A stretch of DNA of 64,000 bases from positions 1 to 64,000 of the forward strand of contig CAZBKM010000003.1 in assembly GCA_964492485.1 (NCBI GenBank), given 5' to 3'. The DNA is from UBA5336 sp964492485 (GTDB lineage Bacteria; Pseudomonadota; Alphaproteobacteria; Caulobacterales; Hyphomonadaceae). Positions 36,073 through 44,409 of the stretch are shown in pieces. The translations under genes were made by a program, and so were the position numbers. The notes under the pieces were generated by a model that worked only from the letters and a program-made list of their open reading frames with translations, was not told the DNA's origin and made no database searches. How positions within the stretch are numbered: position 1 is the first letter of the stretch; every line of letters starts with the position of its first letter.

Positions 36073-36777
36073 TCAAACGCGGCGCCAGGGCAGGGCGCGG
36101 CGAACCCGGATTTCGGTAAGGTCTACATGGCAATCATAGATCAGAACGTCCACCCCGGCATCGGCGGCGGCACGCAGGCCGTGATGATAGGCCGGATCGA
36201 GATCGGGTGCGGTGTCGAACGCCTCGCAGTCGCTACGCTGCACGATGAACAGCATGACGCCGCGATGACCGGCCGTCACTTCCCGGGTGAGATCCTGAAG
36301 GTGTTTCGCGCCGCGACTGGTGACGCTGTCGGGAAATTCTGCCAGCCTCGCCGTGCGCCGCAGATGGCAATTCTTGACCTCCACATACACCTTGCGGCCG
36401 GTCGGCTCGACGAGGAGCAGGTCGACGCGCGACCCTTCACCATAACGCACTTCCCGCTTCAGCGTCTCGAAGGATGAGAGTTCAGGGATCAGGCCGAGGG
36501 TCAGGCCTTCCTCCGCGAGCTTGTTGGGCAGGTTCGTGTTGATCCCGACCCGCGTGCCGTCAGCGTCCACCAGTTCCAGCGTGTAGGCCAGCTTGCGGTT
36601 CGGATTGTCCGAGCGCGACAGCCAGACCCGGCTGCCCGGCGACTTAAGTCCCATCATGGAGCCGGGATTCGGGCAGTGGACGGTAACCGTCTCACCGGTG
36701 TCTTCCAGGGTCACATCGGCCAGAAAACGCTTGTAGCGGGACTCGAGCCGGGCCGGGACAAGGGGTGGCAGGAACAT
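36073..36777 (-). CDS. sfsA: SfsA-family nuclease-like protein
   Basis: A 234-residue SfsA homologue. It starts MFLPPLVPARLESRYKRFLADV and contains VHCPNPGSMMGLKSPGSRVW, RVGINTNLPNKL and VYVEVKNCHLRR, the last resembling a PD-(D/E)XK nuclease core (E-V-K). Named for sugar fermentation stimulation, the family is now regarded as DNA/RNA-binding or nuclease; the cellular role is unsettled. I start at 36777 because homology begins there; the open frame extends to 36813. It is divergent from the gene at 36894. Confidence 0.92.
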   Translation of the reverse strand: MFLPPLVPARLESRYKRFLADVTLEDTGETVTVHCPNPGSMMGLKSPGSRVWLSRSDNPNRKLAYTLELVDADGTRVGINTNLPNKLAEEGLTLGLIPELSSFETLKREVRYGEGSRVDLLLVEPTGRKVYVEVKNCHLRRTARLAEFPDSVTSRGAKHLQDLTREVTAGHRGVMLFIVQRSDCEAFDTAPDLDPAYHHGLRAAADAGVDVLIYDCHVDLTEIRVRRALPWRRV

Positions 36778-36893
36778 GCGGCCGGTTTGGCCACGCTTTT
36801 GCCCCGCCCGCAAGCCGGCGACGGACCCCGGCGAAGGGCTTTTCGACGTTCAAGGGACGTGACAAGCCACGCCCGGCGCGGTTACGTCCTGGC

Positions 36894-37661
36894 ATGACCG
36901 CCGTGACCGCCGCCGTGCTCCTCATCGGGGATGAGCTCCTTTCCGGGCGCACCCGCGACATAAACCTGCAGCAGATTGCCGCCTATCTTGCCCCGATCGG
37001 CATCGGCGTGCGCGAGGCGCGGATCGTGCCGGACGATCAGTCGGCCATCGTCGAGGCGCTGAATGCGCTGCGCGCCCGGTACACCTATGTGTTCACAACC
37101 GGTGGCATCGGGCCGACCCATGACGACATCACGGCGGATGCGGTGGCTGCGGCGTTCGGCGTGGACATTTCGGAGCATCCGGACGTGCTGGACCTTCTGG
37201 CTGCACGCTATGCCGAAGCGGGAACGGAGTTCACGCCCGCGCGCCGCCGCATGGCCCGCATTCCCCACGGCGCGCGCCTGATTGCCAATCCGGTCTCCGG
37301 CGCGCCGGGCTTCCAGATGGAGAACGTGTTCACCCTGGCGGGCGTGCCAGCGATCGTGCGCGGGATGCTGGACGATGTCGGCCATCGGCTGGAGGGCGGC
37401 GACGTGGTCAGGAGCGTCACCGTGCGCGCGGCCGGGCTGCGCGAGGGGGACCTGGCCGAGGCGCTTTCGGCGCTGGATGCCGCCGAGCCGAGCGTCTCCT
37501 TCGGGTCGTATCCCTGGTTCCGGTCGATCGAGGATAGCGGTGTCCAGCTCGTCGCGCGCAGCACCGACGGGGAGGCGCTGGGTCGCGCGCGCGAGGCTCT
37601 GGCCGACCTGGTGCGTGCGCAGGGCCGCTCGCCCGAAATCGTTGATGGGGAAAGCTCGTGA
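36894..37661 (+). CDS. MoCF/CinA N-domain protein (competence-damage family)
   Basis: A 255-residue protein with an N-terminal MoaB/Mog-type fold (AAVLLIGDELLSGRTRDINLQ; TTGGIGPTHDDITADAVA) and a middle domain that continues to the end. The C-terminal nicotinamide-nucleotide amidase domain of full CinA is absent, so it is the short form common in alphaproteobacteria. Short forms have been linked to nucleotide pyrophosphatase activity; the substrate is not certain here. The ATG at 36894 is preferred because upstream residues have no family similarity and would overlap sfsA. The next gene's GTG overlaps its TGA. Confidence 0.82.
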   Translation: MTAVTAAVLLIGDELLSGRTRDINLQQIAAYLAPIGIGVREARIVPDDQSAIVEALNALRARYTYVFTTGGIGPTHDDITADAVAAAFGVDISEHPDVLDLLAARYAEAGTEFTPARRRMARIPHGARLIANPVSGAPGFQMENVFTLAGVPAIVRGMLDDVGHRLEGGDVVRSVTVRAAGLREGDLAEALSALDAAEPSVSFGSYPWFRSIEDSGVQLVARSTDGEALGRAREALADLVRAQGRSPEIVDGESS

Positions 37662-38146
37662 GCGGGCTGCTGACGGCTCTGTCACGGCCCCAGGTGCTGG
37701 TGTCCCTTACGGTCCTGGTGGCGCTTTGCGCGGTGTTGTTTCGTCAGACCCAGGGCGCGATCGGGGGTCCCTATCTGGACCTGATGTCCGATCCGGAGGC
37801 GGTGCGGACCCGGCTTGAACGGATGACGGCCTCACAGAAGCAGGCGCACATCACCCGCACGGTTCTGCTCGATACCGCGTTCCCCCTGCTCTACACGGCG
37901 CTCGTCCTGGGCTTGCTGCGTCGCTACTGGGCGGGACCCGTGCTCGTGGCGGGCGCGACCATGATCCTGGCGGGTGCCGGATTGGATTTGGCGGAAAACG
38001 CCCAGCAGGTCGCCATGCTCTCTGGGGCAGAGGGGCTGGCCGGTCATAAGGCCTGGTTGACGCCCTTGAAGTTTGCGGCGGTCTTCGGCGGGATGGGTCT
38101 TGCGCTTGCCGGGCTTGTCCGTGGGATCGCCCGGCGCGGACCCTGA
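37658..38146 (+). CDS. Small multi-pass membrane protein of unknown function
   Basis: A 162-residue protein with four hydrophobic segments (about 12-30, 67-86, 92-110 and 134-153) and a hydrophilic stretch near 35-62 (SDPEAVRTRLERMTASQKQ). The GTG start overlaps the preceding stop (GTGA), so expression is coupled to the MoCF-domain gene. I do not recognise the family. A weak hairpin (GTGGCT 38155-38160, AGCCAC 38175-38180) follows it. Confidence 0.7.
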   Translation: MSGLLTALSRPQVLVSLTVLVALCAVLFRQTQGAIGGPYLDLMSDPEAVRTRLERMTASQKQAHITRTVLLDTAFPLLYTALVLGLLRRYWAGPVLVAGATMILAGAGLDLAENAQQVAMLSGAEGLAGHKAWLTPLKFAAVFGGMGLALAGLVRGIARRGP

Positions 38147-38234
38147 ATGCGACCGTGGCTCACCAACGGACGCTAGCCACGAAGATGTCGTGCCGCTAGC
38201 AAATGAGAAACGATAGATCCGGGAGGCCCTTATC

Positions 38235-39014
38235 ATGTCAGACGAACCGCTCGTCCTTTTGGAGCGCGATGGTCCCGTTGCCATTGTGACCCTGAACCGG
38301 CCCGAGGCGCTGAATGCCCTTTCGCGCGCGCTGCGTGCCGAAATCGTCGCCACCTTCGAGCGCCTCGCCGAGGACGAGACCGTTCGCGCGGCCGTCCTGA
38401 CCGGGGCAGGCCGGGCCTTCACGGCGGGTGTCGATCTGAAGGAAGCCGGCGAAACCGGTTTTGCGCTCGGTGCGGATGGCGGCAGCATCGACCTGGCGGA
38501 AGGCCTGGCGAAGTTTCCCTGGCCGATCATTGGCGCGATCAACGGCTTCGCCATCACGGGCGGCTTCGAACTGGCCCTGATGTGCGACGTGCTGCTGGCT
38601 TCGGAGACGGCCAGATTCGCCGACACCCATGCGCGTGTCGGCATCATGCCGGGCTGGGGGCTGTCGCAGAAGCTCTCGCGCCTGATCGGCACCAGCCGGG
38701 CGAAGGAGCTGTCCTTCACGGGCAATTTCCTCGACGCCCAGACCGCCGAACGCTGGGGGCTGGTCAATCGCGTCTATGCGCCCGACGCCTTGCTGCCGGC
38801 GGCCATTCAGCTCGGTCACGACATGGCGAGCTGCGACCCGACGCTGCTGCGCAACTACAAGGCCGTCATCGATGAAGGTTATGCCACCACCTTCGGGGAG
38901 GGCCTTCGTCTCGAGGTCAAGCGCTCCGCCGAACACGCAGCCAGCGTCACGCCGGAAAGCGTGGAACAGGCCCGCAGGGCCGTCACCGAACGCGGACGGG
39001 GACAGAACGCATGA
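38235..39014 (+). CDS. Enoyl-CoA hydratase/isomerase
   Basis: A 259-residue crotonase. ALNRPEALNAL-like start (LNRPEALNALS), oxyanion-hole loop GRAFTAGVDL, and GFAITGGFELALMCDVLLASE with a following HARVGIMPGWGLSQ that carries the usual second half of the active site. The position of the first catalytic glutamate (in CDVLLASETARF) is conserved. A GGGAGG ribosome site precedes the start. It overlaps the thiolase start by four bases (ATGA), so hydration and thiolysis steps are co-produced. The exact acyl chain is not determinable. Confidence 0.9.
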   Translation: MSDEPLVLLERDGPVAIVTLNRPEALNALSRALRAEIVATFERLAEDETVRAAVLTGAGRAFTAGVDLKEAGETGFALGADGGSIDLAEGLAKFPWPIIGAINGFAITGGFELALMCDVLLASETARFADTHARVGIMPGWGLSQKLSRLIGTSRAKELSFTGNFLDAQTAERWGLVNRVYAPDALLPAAIQLGHDMASCDPTLLRNYKAVIDEGYATTFGEGLRLEVKRSAEHAASVTPESVEQARRAVTERGRGQNA

Positions 39015-40231
39015 ACACGTTGAGAGAGACCGTCATCTGTACGCCGCTGCGCACGCCGATCGGACGCTTTGGCGGACAGTTCAAGGATGTCCCCGTCGAG
39101 GCTCTGGCCAATGCCGTGATGCGCGAGCTCATGTCGCGCACCGGCCTCGCGCCCGAGGCGGTCGACGACGTGCTGTTTGCCAATTGCTATCCCACGATGG
39201 AGACGCCGGCACTGGGACGTGTCGTTGCGCTCAATGCCGGTCTGCCGATCACGGCCGGCGGGCTGCAGATCGACCGGCGCTGCGGCTCCGGCCTACAGGC
39301 GGTGATCTATGCGGTCATGCAGGTGACCACTGGCGGCAGCGATGTCGTGATCGCGGGCGGCGCCGAGAGCATGAGCCGCGCGCCCTTCTACAATGTCGAT
39401 GCGCGCTGGGGCGTGGGCCAGGGCGGCCTGACCCTGCATGACGGACTGACACGCGGGCGACTGACCGCCGGCGGCGATCACTACCCTGTTCCGGGCGGCA
39501 TGCTGGAAACGGCGGAGAACCTGCGTCGGGAGTACCAGATCGACCGCGAGGCCCAGGACCGGCTGGCCGTCCAGTCCCATCAGCGTGCGGTTGCCGCGCA
39601 GGAAAGCGGTGTGTTCGATCAGGAAATCGTGCCGGTGACGGTGAAAGACCGCAAGGGAGACACCGTTCATGATCGGGACGAGCATCCGCGACCCGGAACG
39701 AGCCTCGAGAGCCTGGCGAAGCTGCGCCCTGTCCGCCAGCAGATCGATCCGGACGCAACGGTAACCGCCGGCAATGCGAGCGGCCAGAATGATGGCGCCG
39801 CGGCCTGCATCGTTACGACCCGTGACCTGGCCGAACGCCATGGCCTGAAGCCGCTGGCCCGGCTTGCCTCCTGGGCCCATGCCGGGGTTGGTCCCGAGGT
39901 CATGGGCATCGGTCCGGTTCCGTCCACCCAGAAGGCGCTGGAACGCGCCGGACTGACGCTGGCCGACCTTGATCTCATCGAGCTCAACGAGGCCTTCGCT
40001 GCCCAGGTCCTGGCCTGCACCAAGGCGCTGGGCCTGACCGAGGCGGATTTCGAACGGATCAACGTGCATGGTTCGGGCATCTCGCTCGGCCACCCCGTGG
40101 GGGCGACCGGCGTGCGGATCCTCACCACGCTGCTCAACGAAATGGACCGCCGCGAGGCGAGATACGGCCTGGAGACGATGTGCATCGGCGGCGGGCAGGG
40201 GCTGGCGGCCGTGTTCGAGCGTGTGACCTGA
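39011..40231 (+). CDS. Acetyl-CoA C-acyltransferase (thiolase)
   Basis: A 406-residue degradative-type thiolase. Catalytic Cys91 lies in RRCGSGLQAV, His361 in SLGHPVGATG, and the second active-site Cys391 in MCIGGGQGLA. NEAFAAQVLA is also intact. The length, near 400, and the order match beta-ketothiolases. It completes beta-oxidation by thiolytic cleavage of 3-ketoacyl-CoA and is coupled to the upstream hydratase. It stands 169 bases from hspQ, with repeat R6 between. Confidence 0.94.
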   Translation: MNTLRETVICTPLRTPIGRFGGQFKDVPVEALANAVMRELMSRTGLAPEAVDDVLFANCYPTMETPALGRVVALNAGLPITAGGLQIDRRCGSGLQAVIYAVMQVTTGGSDVVIAGGAESMSRAPFYNVDARWGVGQGGLTLHDGLTRGRLTAGGDHYPVPGGMLETAENLRREYQIDREAQDRLAVQSHQRAVAAQESGVFDQEIVPVTVKDRKGDTVHDRDEHPRPGTSLESLAKLRPVRQQIDPDATVTAGNASGQNDGAAACIVTTRDLAERHGLKPLARLASWAHAGVGPEVMGIGPVPSTQKALERAGLTLADLDLIELNEAFAAQVLACTKALGLTEADFERINVHGSGISLGHPVGATGVRILTTLLNEMDRREARYGLETMCIGGGQGLAAVFERVT

Positions 40232-40299
40232 CCGCAGCGCGCCGTATGTCGCCAGCCTTTCGTATTGCCGCCGGACCGGCGCGTCGGGGGTCTGGTGTT

Positions 40300-40403
40300 G
40301 CGCGTCTTCAAATCAACCAGAGTTCAGTGACTCTGCGCTGGGTTCCTGCTTCCGAGCGTTTTCTTGACGCGAACCGGTGTCCACTTCGCTCGTGGAGGCT
40401 TCA
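40300..40403. repeat. Interspersed hairpin repeat copy R6 (H1-H2)
   Basis: H1 (GCGTCTTCAAATCAACC.. to CTCTGCGCT) followed by H2 (GCGTTTTCTTGACGCGAACC..CCACTTCGCTC). Read on the minus strand, the stop codon of hspQ (TGA, 40401-40403) occupies the position of the TAG that begins the element in other copies. Confidence 0.8.
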
Positions 40404-40892
40404 ATTCGCCATGGACGCCTTGAGCCGGTAGGTGTTGCCCGGCGCGCGGTCGAACACGCTGTCGATGTCGGGATGCGATACCGGATCGGGATTGTCGTCC
40501 GGGACCAGGTTCTGCTCCGACACATAGGCCACGTAATGGGTCCGGTCGTTCTCTGCGAAGAGGTGGTAGTAGGGCTGTTCCTTGGCGGGGCGGACCTCTT
40601 CGGGAATGGATTCGTACCACTCCTCGGTGTTTGCGAATTCAGGGTCGACGTCGAAGATCACGCCCCGGAACGGAAACATCCGGTGGCGGACGACCTGGCC
40701 GATCTGGAATTTCGCGCGCCGCGCCACGGCGGGCGGGCCACCGTCCTCGGGTCTGGACGGGGCTGCGGTCGGAGCCTCGTCGCCCATGCCGTCCACGGGC
40801 GGCGTATCCGCCTCCGGGGCGGCGGTTGCGGGGGAGCGCCCGAAGCCAAGGGCGCGCGACATGCGTTTGAACAGACCGGCGACACTACTCAT
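40401..40892 (-). CDS. hspQ: HspQ/YccV-domain protein
   Basis: A 163-residue protein. Residues 1-60 are a poorly conserved, acidic, Ala/Pro-rich leader; residues about 70-163 are the HspQ (YccV) domain with AKFQIGQVVRHRMFPFRGVIFDVDPEF and HYVAYVSEQNLVPDD. In E. coli HspQ modulates Lon protease; the role here is inferred from the family. I start at 40892 (MSSVAGLFKRMSRALGFG) because an upstream ATG at 40946 would overlap the ppx start. Its stop is the first codon of repeat R6 read on the minus strand. Confidence 0.85.
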   Translation of the reverse strand: MSSVAGLFKRMSRALGFGRSPATAAPEADTPPVDGMGDEAPTAAPSRPEDGGPPAVARRAKFQIGQVVRHRMFPFRGVIFDVDPEFANTEEWYESIPEEVRPAKEQPYYHLFAENDRTHYVAYVSEQNLVPDDNPDPVSHPDIDSVFDRAPGNTYRLKASMAN

Positions 40893-40944
40893 GCAGCCAG
40901 CTTGTGCTACAGGTGGACGCAACGGACAAGATTTGAGCCTCAAC

Positions 40945-42117
40945 ATGGCGACGGAAACTGGCCGGCGCGCACCTCGGCGTGCGCGGTCGCGCAGATCCGA
41001 GGCGAACGGCCCGCTCTATGCGGCGATCGACCTCGGGACAAACAATTGCCGGCTGCTGATCGCGCAGCCGAAAGGGCAGTCGTTCGCGATCGTCGACTCC
41101 TTCTCCCAGATTGCGCGTCTGGGTGAAGGGTTGACCGCGACCGGGCGGCTGTCGGAGGCCGCCATGGCCCGCGCCATGGACGCCCTGACCAGAATGCGTG
41201 CGCGCTTGAAGAGCCATGGGGTCGGTCATGTGCGCTGCATCGCCACCGAGGCCTGCCGCAAGGCGGAAAACGGCCCCGACTTCATCGCGCGCGTCCAGCG
41301 GGAGCTTGGCCTCAGCTTCAAGATTATTGGCCCGAAGGAAGAAGCGCGTCTGGCACTCATCGGATGCCATGACCTGATCGAGCCGAAGGCCGAGCGGGTC
41401 CTGATCGTGGATGTGGGCGGTGGCTCGACGGAGATTTCCCTGGTGGATGTGGCTGAGCTCCGGGGCTTTCCGACCATTTCCGAACTTGTGGAGCGCGCGC
41501 CGATGACCGTTTGGACGTCGATCCCGCTGGGCGTGGTGACGCTGTCGGAAGCGGTTGCGGCCCGTGATACCGAAGCGGCGACCTATGAGGCGATGCGCCA
41601 GGTCGCCCGCGAGGCCCTGGAAGGCTGGACTGAGGCGGCAGCGGTCCGCGCTGCCCTGGCAAACCGGCCAGGGCATCTGATCGGAACGTCAGGGACCGTC
41701 ACCTGCCTGGCCGGCGTACATCTCGAGCTCAAGCGCTACCGGCGCGACGCCGTCGACGGAACCTGGCTTGCCCGCGACGCGGCCCGGGCAACGATCGGGC
41801 GGCTTTGCCAGCTCGGCGAGGCGGGGCGGGCCCGACTGCCGACGGTGGGACCGGAGCGCGCCGGTCTGATGATGTCGGGGTGCGCCATCATGGACGCCGC
41901 CTGGGATCTTTTTCCCGAAGGCCGGTTGCGGGTGGCGGACCGAGGCCTGCGCGAGGGCCTTCTGCTCTCCATGATGTACGGACCCAGACGCCGCCGGCGC
42001 CGCGGCGGTCGCGCTCGCGGCAAGGGTCAGGCCAGCGGTGTCGGCGCGCCTGAGGAGGCGGGCCAAGACGTGGCGCAGGCGTCACTGCCTGCCACGGGCA
42101 AGGGAGGGCTCCGATGA
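40945..42117 (+). CDS. ppx: Exopolyphosphatase / GppA-family phosphatase
   Basis: A 390-residue ASKHA-fold protein. LYAAIDLGTNNCRLLIA (24-40) is the phosphate-1 loop and VLIVDVGGGSTEISLVDV the second, with LIGTSGTVTCLAG. It hydrolyses polyphosphate or pppGpp; the short length (no C-terminal HD domain) fits the alphaproteobacterial form. The C-terminus is Arg/Gly-rich (RRRRRGGRARGKG). It starts at the ATG 40945, 53 bases from the divergent hspQ start, and overlaps rlmE (ATGA). Confidence 0.88.
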   Translation: MATETGRRAPRRARSRRSEANGPLYAAIDLGTNNCRLLIAQPKGQSFAIVDSFSQIARLGEGLTATGRLSEAAMARAMDALTRMRARLKSHGVGHVRCIATEACRKAENGPDFIARVQRELGLSFKIIGPKEEARLALIGCHDLIEPKAERVLIVDVGGGSTEISLVDVAELRGFPTISELVERAPMTVWTSIPLGVVTLSEAVAARDTEAATYEAMRQVAREALEGWTEAAAVRAALANRPGHLIGTSGTVTCLAGVHLELKRYRRDAVDGTWLARDAARATIGRLCQLGEAGRARLPTVGPERAGLMMSGCAIMDAAWDLFPEGRLRVADRGLREGLLLSMMYGPRRRRRRGGRARGKGQASGVGAPEEAGQDVAQASLPATGKGGLR

Positions 42118-42851
42118 GCGATGACGGCAAGCGTCGCTGGAGTGGCCCCAAGCCGGGCGAGGCGCGCCGCTCATCCGGACGCCGCAGCGGCGAGCGGAAG
42201 GTCAAGGCCCACAATGCGCGCTCGGAAAGCTCGAAGCGCTGGATCGAGCGCCAGCTTAGCGACCCCTATGTCCAGCAGGCGCTGGACCACGGCTACAGGG
42301 CCCGTGCCGCCTTCAAGTTGCGGGAGCTCGACGAGAAGTCGGGACTTCTTGCGCGGAACCAGCGGGTGGTCGACCTGGGCTGCGCGCCGGGCGGGTGGAT
42401 CCAGGTGGCGCTCGAGCGCGGCGCCCGCGAGGTGGTCGGCATCGATCTGCTTCCGGTGGACCCGATTCCCGGAGCGCACATCGTGCAGGGCGACGTCTGC
42501 GTGGCCGAAGACGTGGCGCGGATGATGGAGGGGCTTACGGGGCCGCCCGACATTGTCCTCTCCGACATGGCGGCCAACACCACGGGCCATCGCCAGACCG
42601 ATCATCTGCGCACCATCGCCCTGGTGGAGCTTGCGCTGGAGTTCGCGCTCGCGCGCCTCGCGCCAGGCGGACACTTCGTGTCGAAGGTCTTCCAGGGCGG
42701 CGCGACCCAGGAAGTGCTGGACGCACTGAAGGGCGGCTTTCGGGAGGTGCGCCACATCAAGCCGCCAGCCAGCCGGTCGGGCTCACCGGAAATCTATGTG
42801 GTCGCAAAGGGGTTCCGGGGACGGCGGGGCGCGGGATCCGGCGACGGTTGA
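42114..42851 (+). CDS. rlmE: 23S rRNA 2'-O-methyltransferase RlmE (RrmJ/FtsJ)
   Basis: A 245-residue methyltransferase modifying U2552 of 23S rRNA. After a basic 40-residue leader come SDPYVQQALDHGYRARAAFKL (with the first catalytic Lys), VVDLGCAPGGWIQVAL (SAM motif), LSDMAANTTGHRQTDHLR (catalytic Asp) and FVSKVFQGG (second Lys). All four K-D-K-E residues are plausible. It overlaps the ppx stop, an arrangement frequent in alphaproteobacteria. Confidence 0.95.
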   Translation: MSDDGKRRWSGPKPGEARRSSGRRSGERKVKAHNARSESSKRWIERQLSDPYVQQALDHGYRARAAFKLRELDEKSGLLARNQRVVDLGCAPGGWIQVALERGAREVVGIDLLPVDPIPGAHIVQGDVCVAEDVARMMEGLTGPPDIVLSDMAANTTGHRQTDHLRTIALVELALEFALARLAPGGHFVSKVFQGGATQEVLDALKGGFREVRHIKPPASRSGSPEIYVVAKGFRGRRGAGSGDG

Positions 42852-42888
42852 GGCTGCGTGGCGAAAGCCTCTTCACAAGCCGGAACGA

Positions 42889-42913
42889 CTCCCTTAAGGG
42901 GCCGAAAAGGGAG
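42889..42913 (+). promoter_or_regulatory. Hairpin covering the guaB ribosome binding site
   Basis: CTCCCTT (42889-42895) pairs perfectly with AAGGGAG (42907-42913), 11-base loop. The right arm contains the GGGAG ribosome site, eight bases before the guaB ATG, so the hairpin would occlude it. Whether it is regulated is not known. Confidence 0.5.
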
Positions 42914-42921
42914 CTGCCCCC

Positions 42922-44379
42922 ATGCAAATCCGTCAAGCGATTACCTTCGATGACGTCCTGCTTCAGCCGGGCGAGAGCGAGGTGATGCCCGCCGAGGTGG
43001 AGGTCACCACGCGGCTCACCCGCGAAATCGCGCTCAACATTCCACTCCTGTCCTCGGCCATGGACACGGTCACCGAGGCGCGGCTGGCCATCGCCATGGC
43101 CCAGGCCGGCGGTATCGGCGTCATTCACCGCAATCTCAGCGTCGAGGAGCAGGCCGGCGAGGTTACCCAGGTCAAGAAGTATGAAAGCGGTGTCGTGATG
43201 AATCCGGTCACGATCGCGCCGACAGCCACGCTGGGCGAATTGAATGCGTTGAAGCAGCGAACCGGCTTCTCCGGGATTCCGGTCGTCGAGGCCGATGGCA
43301 CCGTGGTCGGGATCGTTACCAATCGTGACACCCGGTTTGTCGAGGATCTCAACGCTCCCGTCGCCAGCGTCATGACGCGCGACGTCGTTTCGGTCCGCAT
43401 GGACGCGGATGCGGTCACCGCGCGCCAGTTGCTGCACAGGCATCGGATCGAGCGGCTGATCGTGGTGGACGAGCACAATCGCTGCCTCGGACTGCTCACG
43501 GTCAAGGACATGGACAAGGCGGCGGTGCACCCGAACGCGGCCAAGGACGCTCAGGGGCGTCTGCGGGTCGCTGCGGCGTCGACGGTGGGCGATGCCGGCT
43601 TCGAGCGCACGGCCGCGCTTATCGAGGCGGGCGCGGATGCCGTCGTGATCGATACCGCCCACGGTCATTCCCGTGCCGTGCTCGACGCCGTGACCCGGGC
43701 GAAGACGCTTTCCAACGCGGTACAGATCATTGCAGGCAATGTGGCGACGTATGATGCGACACGCGCCCTGATCGATGCCGGGGCCGATGCCGTAAAGGTC
43801 GGGATTGGTCCGGGCTCCATCTGCACCACCCGCGTGGTGGCCGGCGTGGGCGTGCCACAGCTTACGGCGGTGTCTGACTGTGCGAGGGCGGCGGCCGATA
43901 CCGGCACACCCATCATCGCCGATGGCGGGATCAAGTTCTCTGGCGATTTCGCGAAGGCCATCGCCGCCGGCGCCTCGACGGCCATGCTGGGCTCGATGTT
44001 CGCCGGCACGGAGGAGGCGCCCGGCGAGGTGTTCCTGTTCCAGGGCCGCTCCTACAAGGCCTATCGCGGAATGGGCAGCCTTGGCGCCATGGCCCGCGGT
44101 TCAGCCGACCGCTACTTCCAGAAGGAAGTCGCCAACGAAAAACTGGTGCCGGAAGGGATCGAAGGCCAGGTGCCTTTCAAGGGGCCTGTTGCGCCTATCA
44201 TCCACCAGATGGTCGGCGGGCTCCGGGCGGCCATGGGCTATGTCGGAGCGCGCACCATTGGCGAGATGCACGACAAGGCCGTGTTCGTGCAGATCACCGG
44301 CGCAGGTCTGCGCGAAAGCCATGTCCACGACGTCACCATGACGCGCGAGGCGCCCAACTATTCGATCTCGCCAAACTAG
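42922..44379 (+). CDS. guaB: IMP dehydrogenase
   Basis: A 485-residue enzyme oxidising IMP to XMP, the committed step of GMP synthesis. The barrel begins ITFDDVLLQPGESEVMP; a pair of CBS domains lies about 95-205; the catalytic loop is GIGPGSICTTRV with Cys301. The C-terminal RGMGSLGAM and VEGAR-like regions are present. It has its own 5' leader of 70 bases after rlmE with a small hairpin at its ribosome site. Together with rsmB and guaA it forms a guanine-nucleotide cluster. Confidence 0.97.
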   Translation: MQIRQAITFDDVLLQPGESEVMPAEVEVTTRLTREIALNIPLLSSAMDTVTEARLAIAMAQAGGIGVIHRNLSVEEQAGEVTQVKKYESGVVMNPVTIAPTATLGELNALKQRTGFSGIPVVEADGTVVGIVTNRDTRFVEDLNAPVASVMTRDVVSVRMDADAVTARQLLHRHRIERLIVVDEHNRCLGLLTVKDMDKAAVHPNAAKDAQGRLRVAAASTVGDAGFERTAALIEAGADAVVIDTAHGHSRAVLDAVTRAKTLSNAVQIIAGNVATYDATRALIDAGADAVKVGIGPGSICTTRVVAGVGVPQLTAVSDCARAAADTGTPIIADGGIKFSGDFAKAIAAGASTAMLGSMFAGTEEAPGEVFLFQGRSYKAYRGMGSLGAMARGSADRYFQKEVANEKLVPEGIEGQVPFKGPVAPIIHQMVGGLRAAMGYVGARTIGEMHDKAVFVQITGAGLRESHVHDVTMTREAPNYSISPN

Positions 44380-44409
44380 GCGGGACCTTCATCTCGGACA
44401 CGTAAGCCC

